Shown one piece after another: positions 49,801 to 62,585 of a DNA stretch of 64,000 nt. The position numbers were made by a program, and so were the translations under genes. The stretch is from Malurus cyaneus samueli (Eukaryota > Chordata > Aves > Passeriformes > Maluridae), in NCBI GenBank assembly GCA_009741485.1, contig CM019218.1, positions 30,464,898-30,528,897 of the forward strand, in the 5' to 3' direction. How positions within the stretch are numbered: the first letter of the stretch is position 1; each line of letters begins with the position of its first letter. A model generated the notes under the pieces. That model ran no database searches, was not told the origin of the DNA, and saw only the letters and a program-made list of their open reading frames with translations.

Positions 49801-50754
49801 TAGAATGATGACTAGCATCCTTTTTTGTTCTGATACTGGCTGAGATCATGCTTTAATTACCTTGAGGCTCTAGTAGGCACAGGAGTCAGGTACCAGTACC
49901 TTTCCTAGCTGCTTAAATGTTTTGGTTTTTTTTTAGCCAGGCAGTGGAGACTGGTGCAAGGTACCTCTTTATTGCAGCAAATGTAAATGTGCCTCATGTA
50001 CAGCCTTTGCCTGCCGTTTTCCTCTGTACCATGTCAGTATCTAGGGCTGCAGGTAGATGTGGCTTTGCTTTGAAGCCTGACAAGATGCACTTGTGTTAGC
50101 TTGGTCTTGGCATTGCACTAACATGTTTTCAATTCTGCTTGGGCCACAGGCACAGCAAGATTGTGTTTGCCTACAAAAGGTCATATAGCTGTACCCTGTA
50201 GATCTCTCAGGCTGAGCGCAGCATCAGAGATAAATAGCCATTGTCTGACTGCCGCTCTTACCACAATGTTGAGAGAGAAATAGAAAGCATCCCAGGGTTA
50301 TCAGTCTGTGGAAAGCCCCAACTTTCCAAATGATGCAATCCTTGCTCTACAGAGGCTTTACTTAGGGCAATTTTCTTGCAGCTTTTAAACCTCTTCATTT
50401 TGATTAATCATTTTCATGTCTTAACTTATTAAATCTCAAGGAAATAGCTTGAGGTCTTGGCTGCATTGCACTATGTATCAGGTAAGCTGGATAATAAATT
50501 GGCTTGTTGTTGATGTGCAGAGGAATGGAAGCATTGCCAGAAATATCTAAGCATGCTGGGCTGAGATGTTGGCAGGCTGTTGCCAAGGGCTACTGTGGAG
50601 CAACCACCTATTCAAAACAGGATGTTAATTGAAAAGCCTTTTTATATATATTATGAAATGTTTGTTTGTTTTCACATTTTCAGGCCCTGCAAGATGTATT
50701 TATTAATAGGTTACTGCATTTGCACTTTCTTTATGAAAGGTACATAATGTGCAG

Positions 50755-50871
50755 GTTATGTGGCTGCACCACCTCAGGCTGTGATTTTTGTCACCATTTG
50801 CAAATTAAGCAAGGTTGAGTCTGGTCAGTACTGGATGGGCAACCGCTCCCCTGTGAAGGGTGGGTGTGTGG
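50755..50871 (+). pseudogene. Decayed 5S rRNA-derived element (5S pseudogene or SINE head)
   Basis: The stretch follows vertebrate 5S rRNA in order over about 115 bp. The part equivalent to the internal promoter is clearest: TTAAGCAAGGTTGAGTCTGG stands for box A and the intermediate element, and TCAGTACTGGATGGGCAACC for box C. By eye about 34 of 45 positions agree there with one gap, and most differences are C-to-T or G-to-A changes typical of CpG decay. The first half (GGCTGCACCACCT, GATTTTTGTCACC) is weaker but collinear. It is not a working 5S gene, since box C lacks a base and there is no T-run terminator at the expected end. It may be a single 5S retrocopy or the head of an old 5S-derived SINE such as those of the AmnSINE/DeuSINE group. 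The body after 50872 was not recognised. Confidence 0.7.
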
Positions 50872-51752
50872 GTAACAAATCTGAACTCAGGGGCTGCTCC
50901 TGTTTGATTAGAGGTGTTCTTCCCCCTGAGTCAGGTCTGAGCCCATGTCCTGGGCTAAAAGATTGCTGGAAAGGGAGTGTGAGCGATGAGATGCAAAGCC
51001 ATGGTTTAGAATTCTTGCTCTCACCAAAGCACCCTGCATTTTTGCAGAGACTCAGGTCTTCTAGTTAAATCCTGAAAGAGCATCCCTGTTTTCTTCCCTA
51101 AAAATAATCTTCATACTTGACTTGACAGAAGATTTTTGATTTTACTTTCATGTGTATTACACTGTATTGTAGTTTAATGACTCAGTTATGACAATGCATG
51201 AAGTTCAGCAGCGGTATCAATAATTTCTTAACCGTGTATGGTAGTTGATATAGCTTAATGCAATTTTTTAGTGTGTGAGAAATTAGACAGTAGATTTTGC
51301 ATGGCCTTTGGATAATTTTTAATGCACTGGATAACAGCACTTCTGCTGCTCCATCTTCATTAGGATCTCAGTGTATATATAAAAAAAAGGAATGGGTAAG
51401 AGATCTTAAGAGAAGCATTTCTTGTGGACTTTGAAGCTAAATCAAAAGGAAAGTGGGAGAATCGTGCAATAAAATATCTTTTTCCTGCTATAGTTGTGCT
51501 ATGCATTATTTTGTTTGACTCAGTAATGGACAGTTGGATTGGATTTTCTTTTGTCTTTCTTGAGGTGGTCATTTATTAACATGCAGTTGAATGAGGGCTG
51601 TGTCAAAAATGCCTGTGCTCTGATAAGAGTCTGTCAAGTGTAACTTCTGCCCTATCAAATGCAAGAAAATGCACTCTAGGGGGGATGCACAGTCCAGCCA
51701 TGACAAGCTCAAGATGTCATCTGCTTGACCTCTCTTTTTGTGCACCGTCCAG

Positions 51753-51838
51753 GTGTGTTTCCTTACAAAACCGAAATCCTAAGTGTGATTCAGAAGAGGT
51801 CAGAGAACAAATTGATCAAATCATAGAGTGTGGCCATG
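51753..51838 (+). other. Possible 86-nt exon (low confidence)
   Basis: CCTCTCTTTTTGTGCACCGTCCAG is a good pyrimidine-rich acceptor ending at 51752, and CCATG before GTAGTA is a weak donor at 51839. Only one plus-strand frame is open throughout. Its peptide, CVSLQNRNPKCDSEEVREQI followed by DQIIECGH, is charged and helix-like, unlike most chance frames here. I do not recognise the family. Confidence 0.17.
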
Positions 51839-52528
51839 GTAGTACATCTTGTTTTATCAATAGATAATCTGGTTTCAGGGGAAATGTACTTAATTATCTG
51901 CCTTGTTGAAAGGGACAAGAATTATATGAAAAGGGTACTGCAAGGAATAACATTCCTTATGGAAATTCCTATGGGAAAATACCTTATGAGAGGGGAAAAA
52001 GGGAATTCATCATGTTAGAATGCAACAAGACAGGCTGGAAGAAATGCTAATTGTCTTCCGTCTATGGCACAAACAAGGGAATTAGCTTACTGTAAAAGGT
52101 AAAACATTGCATAAATTCTTCATGTAACAACTGCATATACACTTGCAGCAAAGGATGACAAAATTCAGGAGCAGAAAATGGTACTGAATTTGTACAGCAT
52201 GACCTTCCATTTTAGTACAGAAAACAGAACTCTGAAACTGGAGCTAATAACAACACTTTTTTAAAAAACTTGATTTTTATGCATGAACATGCTATTTTGC
52301 AGGTTTATTTAGTATTCATTACAAGGGAAAGACAGGCCAAGATCTGTATTAGGATCTAGATTTGCTACAGGTTTTTGTTGCTTATCTCTTAGTCGCTTTT
52401 GCCTTTCTGCTACAAAAAATAGAGCTAATAATGCTTAGCATATATAAATTATTTGACACAGAGAGAGGTGAAAGTTGGTGGGTTTGTATAAATACCTCAA
52501 GATCTGGTTAAAGTCTCTTTCCCATGAT

Positions 52529-52536
52529 ATGCAAAT
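52529..52536 (+). promoter_or_regulatory. Perfect octamer ATGCAAAT
   Basis: An exact match to the POU-domain (Oct) octamer, with TTAATTAATG homeodomain-like words about 35 bp downstream. Eight bases are expected about once or twice by chance in a window this size, so this is a note and not a call. Confidence 0.12.
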
Positions 52537-53969
52537 TAGAAAGAGAATTTCACTTGGAAATGAAAAGCAGTTAATTAATGTTGCAACTCTGCTCACTGGG
52601 CTCAGCAATGAGACAAATCTACCAGAAATCAGGCAAATAAGAGACAAAACCACAGCTGAGCTCATCTAACTTAGCCAACAAGTCCTTCCGCCTTTTCCCA
52701 CTGGGGAAAGCGCAGGTACGTGGGGTTCCTGCAGCAGGTGAGATGCTCTTTCATTCAGGGGTGTCTGGAATGCTTTGCTGAGAAGAGCCAGCAGTAGAAT
52801 GCAGAGCTGTTGTCTGAAGAATTAATTCCTGTACTTGACCAGGGGCAAAACATAAATTGCTGGGAAGCTTTATTTGGAAGAGTGTGAAGCTGCCATGCAG
52901 GTACCGCTTGCAAGCAGGGGTTGTACTCCTGTCTAATGTGTAACAGGCAATAGGATATCAAAGGGATGAAGAGCCTGAAGGAACAGCTGAGTATTCATTG
53001 TAAATGGCAGTGGAGAGCTGCCAAACTTTGCAAGGCAGAACAAGCTTTTAGTAGTGCTCTAAATAAAGAGTAGACTGAGTAGATTCGTTTAATACAAAGA
53101 GTGGTTAACCCTGCTGTCTTGTGATCCCCCTCCAGTCTCATGAGCTAAGTAAGTTCAGTCCAATCTGTTTGGATGAGAGACAACTCTCTTGTCCCGTTAC
53201 TATGAGGAGCCATTCGTAGGACAGAGTAGGGGATGTGTGGCATGGGTATTTGTTTTGTGGAATCAGGGTTTCCTTCTGCGGTCAGGGATTTTTTCAGTCC
53301 CGCAGTTTGGGTTACATCTAGACCTGAATCTTTCATTAATTACAATCACTAAAAATCCAAAGGCGTTTTTCAAGTGAGTGGATCATCTTCCAGCAAGTAT
53401 CTTTGCTGTGCCTGATTTCCCTCTGCAGTTCTTTTCAGTGTCCCATCTGTTTTCACTCCCCCAAACTCTTCCTACACTCCTGCTACCTGCCTGTACTGCA
53501 GTCAAGTATTTAATCAAAGTGATGGGCAACATAAGGACACCGTGTGATGTAGCCACTCTAATTGGGTGAAAAGGAGTTGCTCATGGCCAGACTTAAGGGG
53601 TGGCACTTGGTGTTGATATCCTGAATGTAAGTGGTGGGTGCTGCTGGCTGGGATGGCCACCTTCTTGTCACTGGCTCATTATGAAAGGACTTTGTCAAGT
53701 TTACTAAACAATCCATCAGCTATATTACTGATAGAACTGAAAGTGTAAGAGGAGTGGCCTTTTCAATGCCACTTGCTCTAGTTTCTTCCCCACTCAGTGA
53801 ATTTCAGTATTTCATTTAGCCTGTTCTTTGATACAGTAATCCAGCTGTGTTTAGGATTGCAGTTTTCAGACCAGAAGGCTTTTAGACAATTATTCCTGTG
53901 TCAATTTTATGACATTCATGAAAATACTTGGTTTTATGAGGTTTTTGTAATTATTTCCTTCCTTATGTG

Positions 53970-54018
53970 TTTTTTTTTCCTTTTTCTTGTTTTTCTTTTT
54001 TTTTTTTTTTTTTTTTTT
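53970..54018 (+). repeat. T-rich tract
   Basis: T runs with a few C and G interruptions, ending in about 23 uninterrupted T. Seen directly. Confidence 0.9.
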
Positions 54019-57000
54019 AACCACGGGCTTTTTCCTTGTACCAGGCTCTCCTCACCCCTGTCCCTCTGTGTCTTGGTGATAAGCATCTTTTGGGTCACAT
54101 ACTTTAGAAATCAACAAGAGGGAAAGAGTCTAACATATTAATGGTTCATAATTAGTAATCAGTTTCTCTCCAATAAGGAAGTATCACTCTTTTGGATTAG
54201 ATTTTTGTGGCTTTTTTTTTAATAGAAAAAATTCACATTAAAATATCTAGTATATCCATAAAAGCAACAGCAGGTGGCAGAATAACTTCACTAGAAGTTG
54301 GTTCCTTGGCATGCTCAACTTTTTTTCAATGAACTTAGAGAGAAAAACAGATGCCTCTATGTGAGATGTGACCAATTGCTATTCCAAATAGCTGTCTTAA
54401 CAGAGTGTAACAGGTAATTCCCAAACACATGGAGTTGTGTGCAACAAGGTTTTCTTCTGTTTTAATCTGATTGTTTGCTTTTTATTTCTGTAGAATAGTT
54501 ACATTCTTATTAAGGAAGTTTCTGAAGAGATTGTAAGTGGTGCCTTGCTGTTGCAGAACACGCAGTGTGTCAGCCACTGGCTGAAGTGTAGCAAATGCTT
54601 TTTCCAGCAGAACTGTATCTGTGTAAATATTACATAGATATAATCCTTTCCTTTTAGAGAAAAGCATTTATGTAAACATATTGCCATGAGATGCATTGTT
54701 CTGATGAGCAGTTTTGAAGAAATAAGCTCCCTGGGAAATTACTGGTAAATCTTGACTAGCATTATTCAACAATCAAAGCCTAAAGACTGTGTGAAAGATG
54801 TATCTTGTGGGTTGGAGCATGGGGAGGGTGCAGCTGTGGATTACGTTTAATGTCTCATGGTCTGTTTAGCAGCTCCTTGGCTTTCTCATCTGCATCTCCC
54901 TGGGAAAGAGTTATAGCATTCAAAATTCAGAGCACCTCCAGACAATACCATTTAAAATAAATAGGACAAATAGACAGCCTATTAGGTAATGGTTCCCTTC
55001 ACCTTGCTCAAACAGGGTGATAGTTTGAGGTATACATTGGGCTATAGCCAGTTCTTCAGTCATAGCTGGCTGGTCTAAATTTTTGAGAACTACCAGGACC
55101 AGAAACAAGGATGTAACGAAACCGTATTTTCCCACATTGTAGCAATGGTAAAGAGCCTAACATAAGGGCAATTATGATTTTTGTTCTCCTTTGAAGGTTT
55201 GAAATAATAGCAGTGGTGGGATATTATTCTCCTATTTTTGGTCCCGACATGACCTCTGCATTAGGGCAGACTCTTTTATCCTGCAGTTCTATAAATGTTC
55301 TATGCACACAGTAACACAGCATGACTGCAGAAAGGAGTCATCCCATTCTTCCTCCATCCAGGCTGAGCAACTGTATGAGTTTAGTTCTGTTCAGTTTATG
55401 TCCACAGAAACATCTTCCTGCATGGAATGAGCAGCAGTTCAAGGATGGGAATGAGATACAGGAGAGGGCAGGGTAGCTTCTCATTTCGGTCTCATCTTAC
55501 ACTATTTAAAACATATGTGAAACTATGGTCTAATATAGTGATTGTTCTGTGTGGAAAAGATACTAGAAGACATAAAGATTAGAGTTGTGGGGTTTTTTTC
55601 ACTTAATGGGTACCCACAAAGATGTGCCCAAGGGAACACAGGAACAGTACAGTAGTTGTGCCAATAGTATTTTCTTATTTTCAAAACGCGTCTAAAATCG
55701 TTTTATGAAAAAAAAAATTATATTCAGATTGCATTTGATATTATCTTCAACAGCTGAAAATGGCCTACACACAGATGACAAAACCTCAAAGATACAGGTA
55801 TCACAGACTTAGATAAATGATCCTTATTATACAGTGCATATATTGAAATGTAAGATGTTCTTATGTAATAATACATTATACAATCAGCATACTATAGGAG
55901 AAGGAAAACATTTAACCCCCAGGTATCTCAGCCTGAATGACCTCACATTGCAAATTTGGTGCATCAGATGGTGAGTTCGTGGAGTTCTAGAAAGGGCTGA
56001 GAACAAGGGAGATGCAGGTGGGGGCTTTATGCCAATGCTTATGAGAGAATTTTATTTTGTGCTGTGAAAAAAGGAATGGTTCGTAGCAGAAGCGTGCAGA
56101 TGGGCAAAAACACGGTGCCTATATGGAGTGAGAAGAGGAACTTGGGTGTGTTTGTGTGTGTTATGATGCAGCTTGTTTACAATGGAAATTTAAGGAGTTA
56201 ATCCACTTGTTTGCGAGCTTTGCCACAAATTTTATTTTTCTTCAGGTCACCCTGTTGATGCATTTCTCTTTAGTATCTTTTTTTGATCCCCTAGTTCCTG
56301 GAAATGCCTCATCTCTGTTACTTGAAAGTAGCTGTGGCATCAGGATAAGTATTTGTGTAAGATTTTTCATTGAGAACTTATTTAACACAATCATATTGCT
56401 TTTGTAAAGGGTTCTTATCCTTTTTCTCTTTTCTCTTGCCAGTAGATTCTTTGTTTACTTGCTTTAGACATATTTCAGGAATTTGTTTGGTTTTGTGTCT
56501 TCATTTATTTGCTTTTTCAATTCATCACAGCTCCCTAGATTTAATTCTTATATATTGACTTCTATAGTTTATTTTCCTCTCAATCAGCTGTATTAGTCTG
56601 AATGTTCATTTTCTAAAGTCTAGTTGTATATCAAAAATAATGTTTAAATCTTTTGCTCTATTATTAGGTCTGTCTGTGTTTTCTGAGACGTAGTCCTGTA
56701 AAAACTGCAGGGTTTTGAAATTACTTATAAGCTGAAATTCTTTTAACTTCATTTCTGTTTTCTGAATTTAGCATTGCTAGGCTAGCTTCTGAAGTTTTCA
56801 GTTTTGGGGGTACTAATGTCAGATAGTTATGTGTAATTCCTGTTAATTCCAGGTATCTCTAAAATGCTCAGTGCTGACCATTGATTGCAGTTTGTAAATG
56901 AAGCAATGAAAAACAATAATCTTAATATACTTAATTGCCTTTATTGTTAGTAGGCATGTTGGTGTTACTAGTCTTAACTTTTATGCTCATTGTCCTTTTC

Positions 57001-60000
57001 CTGAAGTATGGAAAAGAAATATTACTCTACATGTAACTTCATTATATTTTCATGGCTTGGGTTTGTATTCATGAGGATTCAACACTATAGTGCATTCTCT
57101 GCTATTCTTTCAGTAAAATATTACTGTGACCTACTTGAAACCTAATTCTTCATCTGTGGCCAGATACTGATTTTTGTTCCATAGTCTTTTTTTCCCCCCC
57201 CAACATATACGTAGCTTGCCTAAATCCTGTTCTGTTGCTACATCCTCTAATTTGGCACCTTTTCCTTTAGGCTTTTAATTTTGGTATGGTAAACGTATAT
57301 TTGTTTTTTAAATGTGTGTATTTAAAATATTTGCTTGGTGAAACTTTCTTGAAAACACCTTGTTTCTGTGGTCTGGTCCATCTTCCAGTTCTGCTATAAT
57401 GATTTTTTCCCTTGTAGTATTAATTCTTATGACTGCAATCCCAGAGTGTAGTAGCCAGGCTGGCTGCGACTTAGGCTTGCAAGAACACGCAGCCTCTGCC
57501 TCATAGGGCAATTTGTCTTTGAACAACTCTTTTGCATTCCAATATTAAATAGAACGCTGCAAATACTGCCAATTTTTTCCCATCAATGTCTGATTGAATT
57601 CTTTGGTATAAACGCAGGAAGGCACTTAATCATATTTTAATTAGTTTTTATACGCTTAAAATTGAGTACATGCTTAAGTGCCGCCTAGAGTAGGAATACT
57701 TGTTCAGATTGTTCTTTGGTTATTTTCTCTCTTCCTTCTGATGTTTTGTCTTTTAGAAATATGTGGAATGCTGTATTATTAACTCTTTCTGGGCTGGACA
57801 TTTTATACTGTCTCCAGTGAACTGAGAAGAAATTTTAGAAGGTTTATTACACACTTCCCTTACAGTCTTCTGCTGCTTTTAATGAACATCACAACTTTCT
57901 CTTTCAAAACAAAAAGACTGTCTTGATGTTTCTGAAGGGAGGTAGGCTTTCTCTGGTTTAGAGTGATGTGCAAATGCTTCACTGACTTACCAATTGTAAT
58001 TACAAGAATGCTTCCAGTCCCAGTTGGGTGTTCTAAAGTGTTTTGTCTTTGTTTCAATAATATTTCTGAAAGCAGGTGAAGTCAGAAGAATGATTGATGG
58101 TAAGCAAAGTCTGTAAGGGCCCAGATGACAGTGGCAGGAATGTATGCATGCCAAACCATGATGTTCAGCTGGGAGAAGGAAAGGAAGACAAGTACATCCC
58201 TTTTGGGATATAGCTCTTGGAGCATTTATTACAATTTCCTGATCAATGTTTTTCCTGGCAGAGTTTAACTTAAACTTGGTTTGATCCAACACGCTTGTGA
58301 AAATTAGAATAGCTTTCTAGTTACACATGTCAGCTTGTTCCAGTATCTCTGATGTCTAGTCTGAGGTAAGTAAAATGCAGTTGGGAGTGGACATGTGCAA
58401 AATTTCTGCAAGGATGTGATTTATCTGAATCTTCCCCAATATGTCTTCTTTTTCTGACTTGAAACCTCTTAACTCCAAGGAAAAGAGAAGAATTGGGACA
58501 TGCAGGATGTCTTAGCAGCTAACTTAAAAATAAATAGACACTGTGCATGCCAGACTTCATACTGCATACTCAATGTCCTAGATGTGTCAGATTTGCTTTT
58601 TATGTCCTGTATAACACCTGTACATACTTCTTGCCTGTTAAAGATGATTTGTTGGTCCGTTGATGGCCTCAGATAATATTGCTTCCTCTCTGTCCAGCCC
58701 CATGTCCACTGTTTTCCTTGGGCAACTGAAAGTGTTAAAATAGACCTGTACTACCATAATTTCATGGTATCTGTAAGGTATTTCCATGGGATCAAGACTC
58801 TTTGTTATCCACTTGGTTATATGAATGTTCGTATGTCTCAGTGTTCATTCAGTTGCAATAATAATGAAGAAAAATAAAGTTGAATCAAAATCCGCCCTAT
58901 CTTTGTGAAACACTGATGTAAACTGTAACAGTGTACATATAAACCTGCTTTTCTGCCAGCCTGCAGTTGCTTTTTTGAAGCTGTTTGACACTGAGAATTG
59001 TTATATGGCCTCTAATAGATAATTGTTTCAGAGACTACTCAGCTGCAAAAGTTCCAGGTGAACTATCATAATCTTTGAGTGGCCGATAAACCAAATCAGA
59101 AAACTGTAGAAACAGTTTTTTTTAGTCAGATCCATCATTCTTTCTGTCATGTGAAAGCACTACTCTAAAAGTTCTTTTTTTTTTTTAGATTTAAAAAAGA
59201 GTATGCAATGTTCTGCCTGGTCTTTTTGGTAAATCAATGTGTTATTCTTCTTTCCTGCACAAACATGTAGTCCCAAATACGATGCTGCTAGACAACAGTC
59301 AACAATTTAAGGCAGTTTGGCTCTGAACTTTTTGCTCTGAAAATTCTTTCTTTGAATTTTAAAGCCACCTGCTAAAATGCCTTCCTTCAGCCTATTTTTT
59401 TCACTTTCTAAAAGACACTTTGTAGTTCCCTGTTTTCTTCCTAGGAAAGAGAAGATAATGGCAAACCTGTGCTTTGTACTTTATAAAATTCAGGTATTGT
59501 AGGTCAGTGGGCATTTTGTAAAAACCTGAAGTTGTTGTTCCCTGAAGCTATTCTTCAGTTCTTTAGATTTGCTGCCTTTTTATTGCCATTTGTAAAGATT
59601 TGTTAGATACTGATGCCCTCTAATGCTTACAAAATCTCCCAGACTCTTGTCTTCATTTTCTGTAAAATGCATGGAATCATTGCTGTCTATCTTTTTTGAG
59701 ATCAGAATCTGACTGTTTGTAGTGTTTTTGAGAGCCTCTTCTGAAAAATATCATACAAGGGTACTTTTATTGTGTTCAGTGTTTTTTGTTTTGAGAAGCA
59801 TTGTCACATATATGTCTGTGTTTGTTATGTGACTCATATATAGAAATATGATTTGAGTAGCTGCTTTGTGAATGCATAGGGGCATATTACTGTGTTCATA
59901 CTGTTGAGTCTGAAGGTAGTTTCTGCCTCAATTTATACTTTTCCTTCTTTTGCACAGCCAGTTTTAGATGCAGGCAAAGAAAGCAGCTGTACAGAAAGGC

Positions 60001-60183
60001 AGAGTGGCAGGTTTAGCAAAATGCTTCCATTACAGCACAAACTCTGCTGCATTCTTCTGCCTATGTTTGAATGCTGTGTCCCTGGTTCGAGAGGGAAGGT
60101 GGAGGGAATAGCTCTAGCACAGAGCAGTGGCATTGCCATTCTCCAGCCTACAATGTCACACTGTAAAGCAGGGGATTCTTTGA

Positions 60184-60232
60184 GTTCTGGTTTGACCTAG
60201 GACTCAATTTTTTGGGTTCTAGTTTGACCGAG
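60184..60232 (+). repeat. Spaced direct repeat, 2 x 17 bp, period 32
   Basis: GTTCTGGTTTGACCTAG at 60184-60200 recurs as GTTCTAGTTTGACCGAG at 60216-60232 with two differences. This is a local duplication of unknown meaning. Confidence 0.6.
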
Positions 60233-61583
60233 AGGAATTGGGAGGGGAGTGATCATGCCTAGAAAAGCCTCTGACATGAACCAGATCTGGGGCAAAGAGC
60301 ATGTACATACTGTGTGTGCATGTGCATGTTATAAAATGATGGTAATAGGCTTCAAAATTGAACTGTGTAATGGCTAGACTTCTTGGTAAACTAGATCTGT
60401 AGTGCAAACAGTTAATCTAGTAGTTCACTTTTTTTCTACCTTGTGTTACAAGTTCTCCAGATTGCACTATGAATCCCACAACAATAGTTATCTGAGGTGT
60501 TTCATGCACTCCTGTTACAATAGCTATTTCAGTGTTACAGGAGCTTAAGAAAAAATTTTAATCTTCAAGAATGGAGAGAATCTGCTTGTGACATAAACCA
60601 GAATGCAAATAAGAATACAGTCTTATATAATGCATTATTAACTCTTCCTTTATATCCTCAGAATGCTACAGGTTTAAGGAAAATGAAGAATGTATATAAT
60701 TTGACCCTGTTCATTTGCCTAAGACATCTTCCTGGTTTTATGGTCCCCCCAAAATAATGCTGCACATTGACAAGGTAGAGTTAGCTGCTATCTGTGTCTA
60801 GATTATCTTTTAATCACCTAAATCCAATGCTATCCCCATAGAATTTCAGAAATATGTTTCACAGAAGCTGGTAGTTCTGTACTGTCTGTGGAATTCAGGC
60901 TCTTGTGATCCATTTAGACATTGGTGAGTACCATAAAGATCATATCCAGCCCTTATCAAATTGGGAAGCATTTAGATATGTTGGTTTGCAGGGTCTGCAT
61001 TTATTCTTGAGTCTGGCTCTTGCTATAGAAACAGGATAGAAACAGTGACAAAATGAATGGTAGGGCTTTCTTGTGGTGGTCATTGCAGACAGTTCTCAGT
61101 CTGTACTGCTGAGAGTGGATGGCTTCTTGCTTGGTGGCTTTTCTATTTATGGCCTCATTCTTTGAAGTGTTGAGAAACCTGGAAGCATGCATTCCTGCAA
61201 AGCAGCAGTTTCCAGGGCTTCGTGCCCCACCATGTTCTAGGTGTGCCAGTTCTGTTCCTCCCATTTGTATTTGCTGCTGGTACTCCAGGCAGTGTTTGTT
61301 CCTGGAGGAAGTTTGTGTTCACTTTCCATAAATCATACTTTCTGTTTACTTAGTTGTGCCTTTTCCCCTTTCTGAAACTTCAGTGTGGATAGTGTGGATG
61401 AAGCTGTTGGTGAGCCATTGCTGGCTGCAGTTTCCTCAGCAACAATTCTTTCTTGGCTATTGAGATGAGTTAGGACTCAAATCTAGGTAATCACTGATAT
61501 TTTCTCCAGCCTGTTAAAAACATCAGCTTTTACATCTGAAATGGGGTTTTTTATTTCAGCACTGACCAGATTTCTCTGTGAGA

Positions 61584-61591
61584 GTGTGTGT

Positions 61592-61629
<38 letters not shown>
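61584..61629 (+). repeat. (TG)n microsatellite
   Basis: About 22 TG units with two A interruptions, seen directly. Likely variable in length between individuals. Confidence 0.95.
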
Positions 61630-62415
61630 TTTACCCTGTGCTTTTGCTGAGAGGAACAAAAAATTTTTCCATGCTGGAAAATATATACCAATGTATACAG
61701 CTCCTCCTCATATTTTAAAAGCAGTCCAAAGTACTTGTTGATCTTGTAACACCTTGAAGAATAACTGTTTATTTGCCTTTTACTGGCACAGATTTATCCG
61801 GTTCAGAAACCAAATTAGTACAGGCTGATTTGAAGTCATACTGCATTGCTGTTATTTTGCTGTCTTTGCTGCACTGGAACTAATTCAGTGCTCCCTGTTC
61901 TATTAAATAGCTCTTTAAAACACCCTCGGTAAGCACAAGAGAGACCAAAAGTTGTTTCCAAGGACAGAGTTTGTAGCTAACATTTAAATAATAAGCTGGC
62001 ATCTATTTGTTACTTTCCGTCTGTTTTAAATACAGTGCTAATACTTTACAGAATGTTGTACAACATACCAGAATTTGAGCCACGAGAAATTTTTCAGATT
62101 TACCCTTCCCAAACTTGCAGTGCAAACCAGTGATGCTTTCACTCTCAGCTGAAGCAAAGGCAAAGGATTTAAAAAACCACATCAACTCCTCCCCAGAAAA
62201 ATACTGAAAGGAAAGAAAAATGCTTGTGGGTTTTCTGGAGGGAAGTTTTAAGAGTTTTGTTACAAGACCAACAAGTTTGTACATAGAACCTACAGAGGTC
62301 AACTATTACTGCTGAATGGTATCTAGATATTGCCCAGCTATCTATTGGAAGACTCTGGGAACACAGGGTGGTTTGTGGTGGTGCATTATGATCTTAATCA
62401 CACTTCATACAGTGA
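61630..62415. other. Noncoding stretch, no gene recognised
   Basis: Unique DNA between the TG microsatellite and the MIR-like element. A 99-codon minus-strand open frame at 62003-62302 shows no domain I know. Confidence 0.65.
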
Positions 62416-62585
62416 GTTCAAAGCATTAGGAAAGCAAAATACTGAATCCCACAATACTCTTATGGCGTAGGCATTAGCCCTGCTTTGAAAACAGGGCACA
62501 AAGAATTTATTGTGACTGTAAGCAGTTGCAGCTACTTAGCCTCAGAACCAGGATTAGAAAACATGCGACTGGACTTCTGCTCTCT
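62416..62585 (-). repeat. Ancient MIR-type SINE
   Basis: Read on the plus strand this follows the reverse complement of the amniote MIR consensus over most of its length: CAAAGCATTAGG, GAATCCCACAATACTCTTAT, GGCGTAGGCATTAGCCC, ACAGGGCACAAAGAATTTAT, TGACTGTAAGCAG, CAGCTACTTAGCCTCAGAAC and CAGGATTAGAA. In MIR these correspond to AATCCTCACAAC, CCTATGAGGTAGG, GAAACTGAGGCACAGAGA, GTGACTTG, CACAGCTAGT and GCAGAGCCAGGATTAGAA, in the same order. Divergence is high, as expected for an element inserted before the bird and mammal lines split or soon after. Confidence 0.7.

Larger units (their letters stand above)
43581..50754. other. Noncoding stretch, no gene recognised
   Basis: AT-rich unique DNA. It holds a paired-homeodomain-type palindrome (43730-43748), AATTAA-rich words near 43800 and 44650-44740 in the style of conserved noncoding DNA, a G/T-rich tract (45794-45847) and a small tandem repeat (46862-46887). 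No exon or transposon is recognised. Confidence 0.65.
50872..61583. other. Noncoding stretch, no gene recognised
   Basis: Mainly unique AT-rich DNA. It holds a possible 86-nt exon (51753-51838), an octamer word ATGCAAAT at 52529-52536, a T-rich tract (53970-54018) and a short spaced direct repeat (60184-60232). A GC-richer patch at 52680-52940 has no clear frame. A possible CR1 scrap near 60930 was judged too weak to call. Confidence 0.6.

Noticed and set aside
60925..60965. Possible CR1 3'-end scrap (ACCATAAAGATCATATCCAG)
   Set aside because: About 20 bases resemble the CR1 end, but nothing extends on either side.
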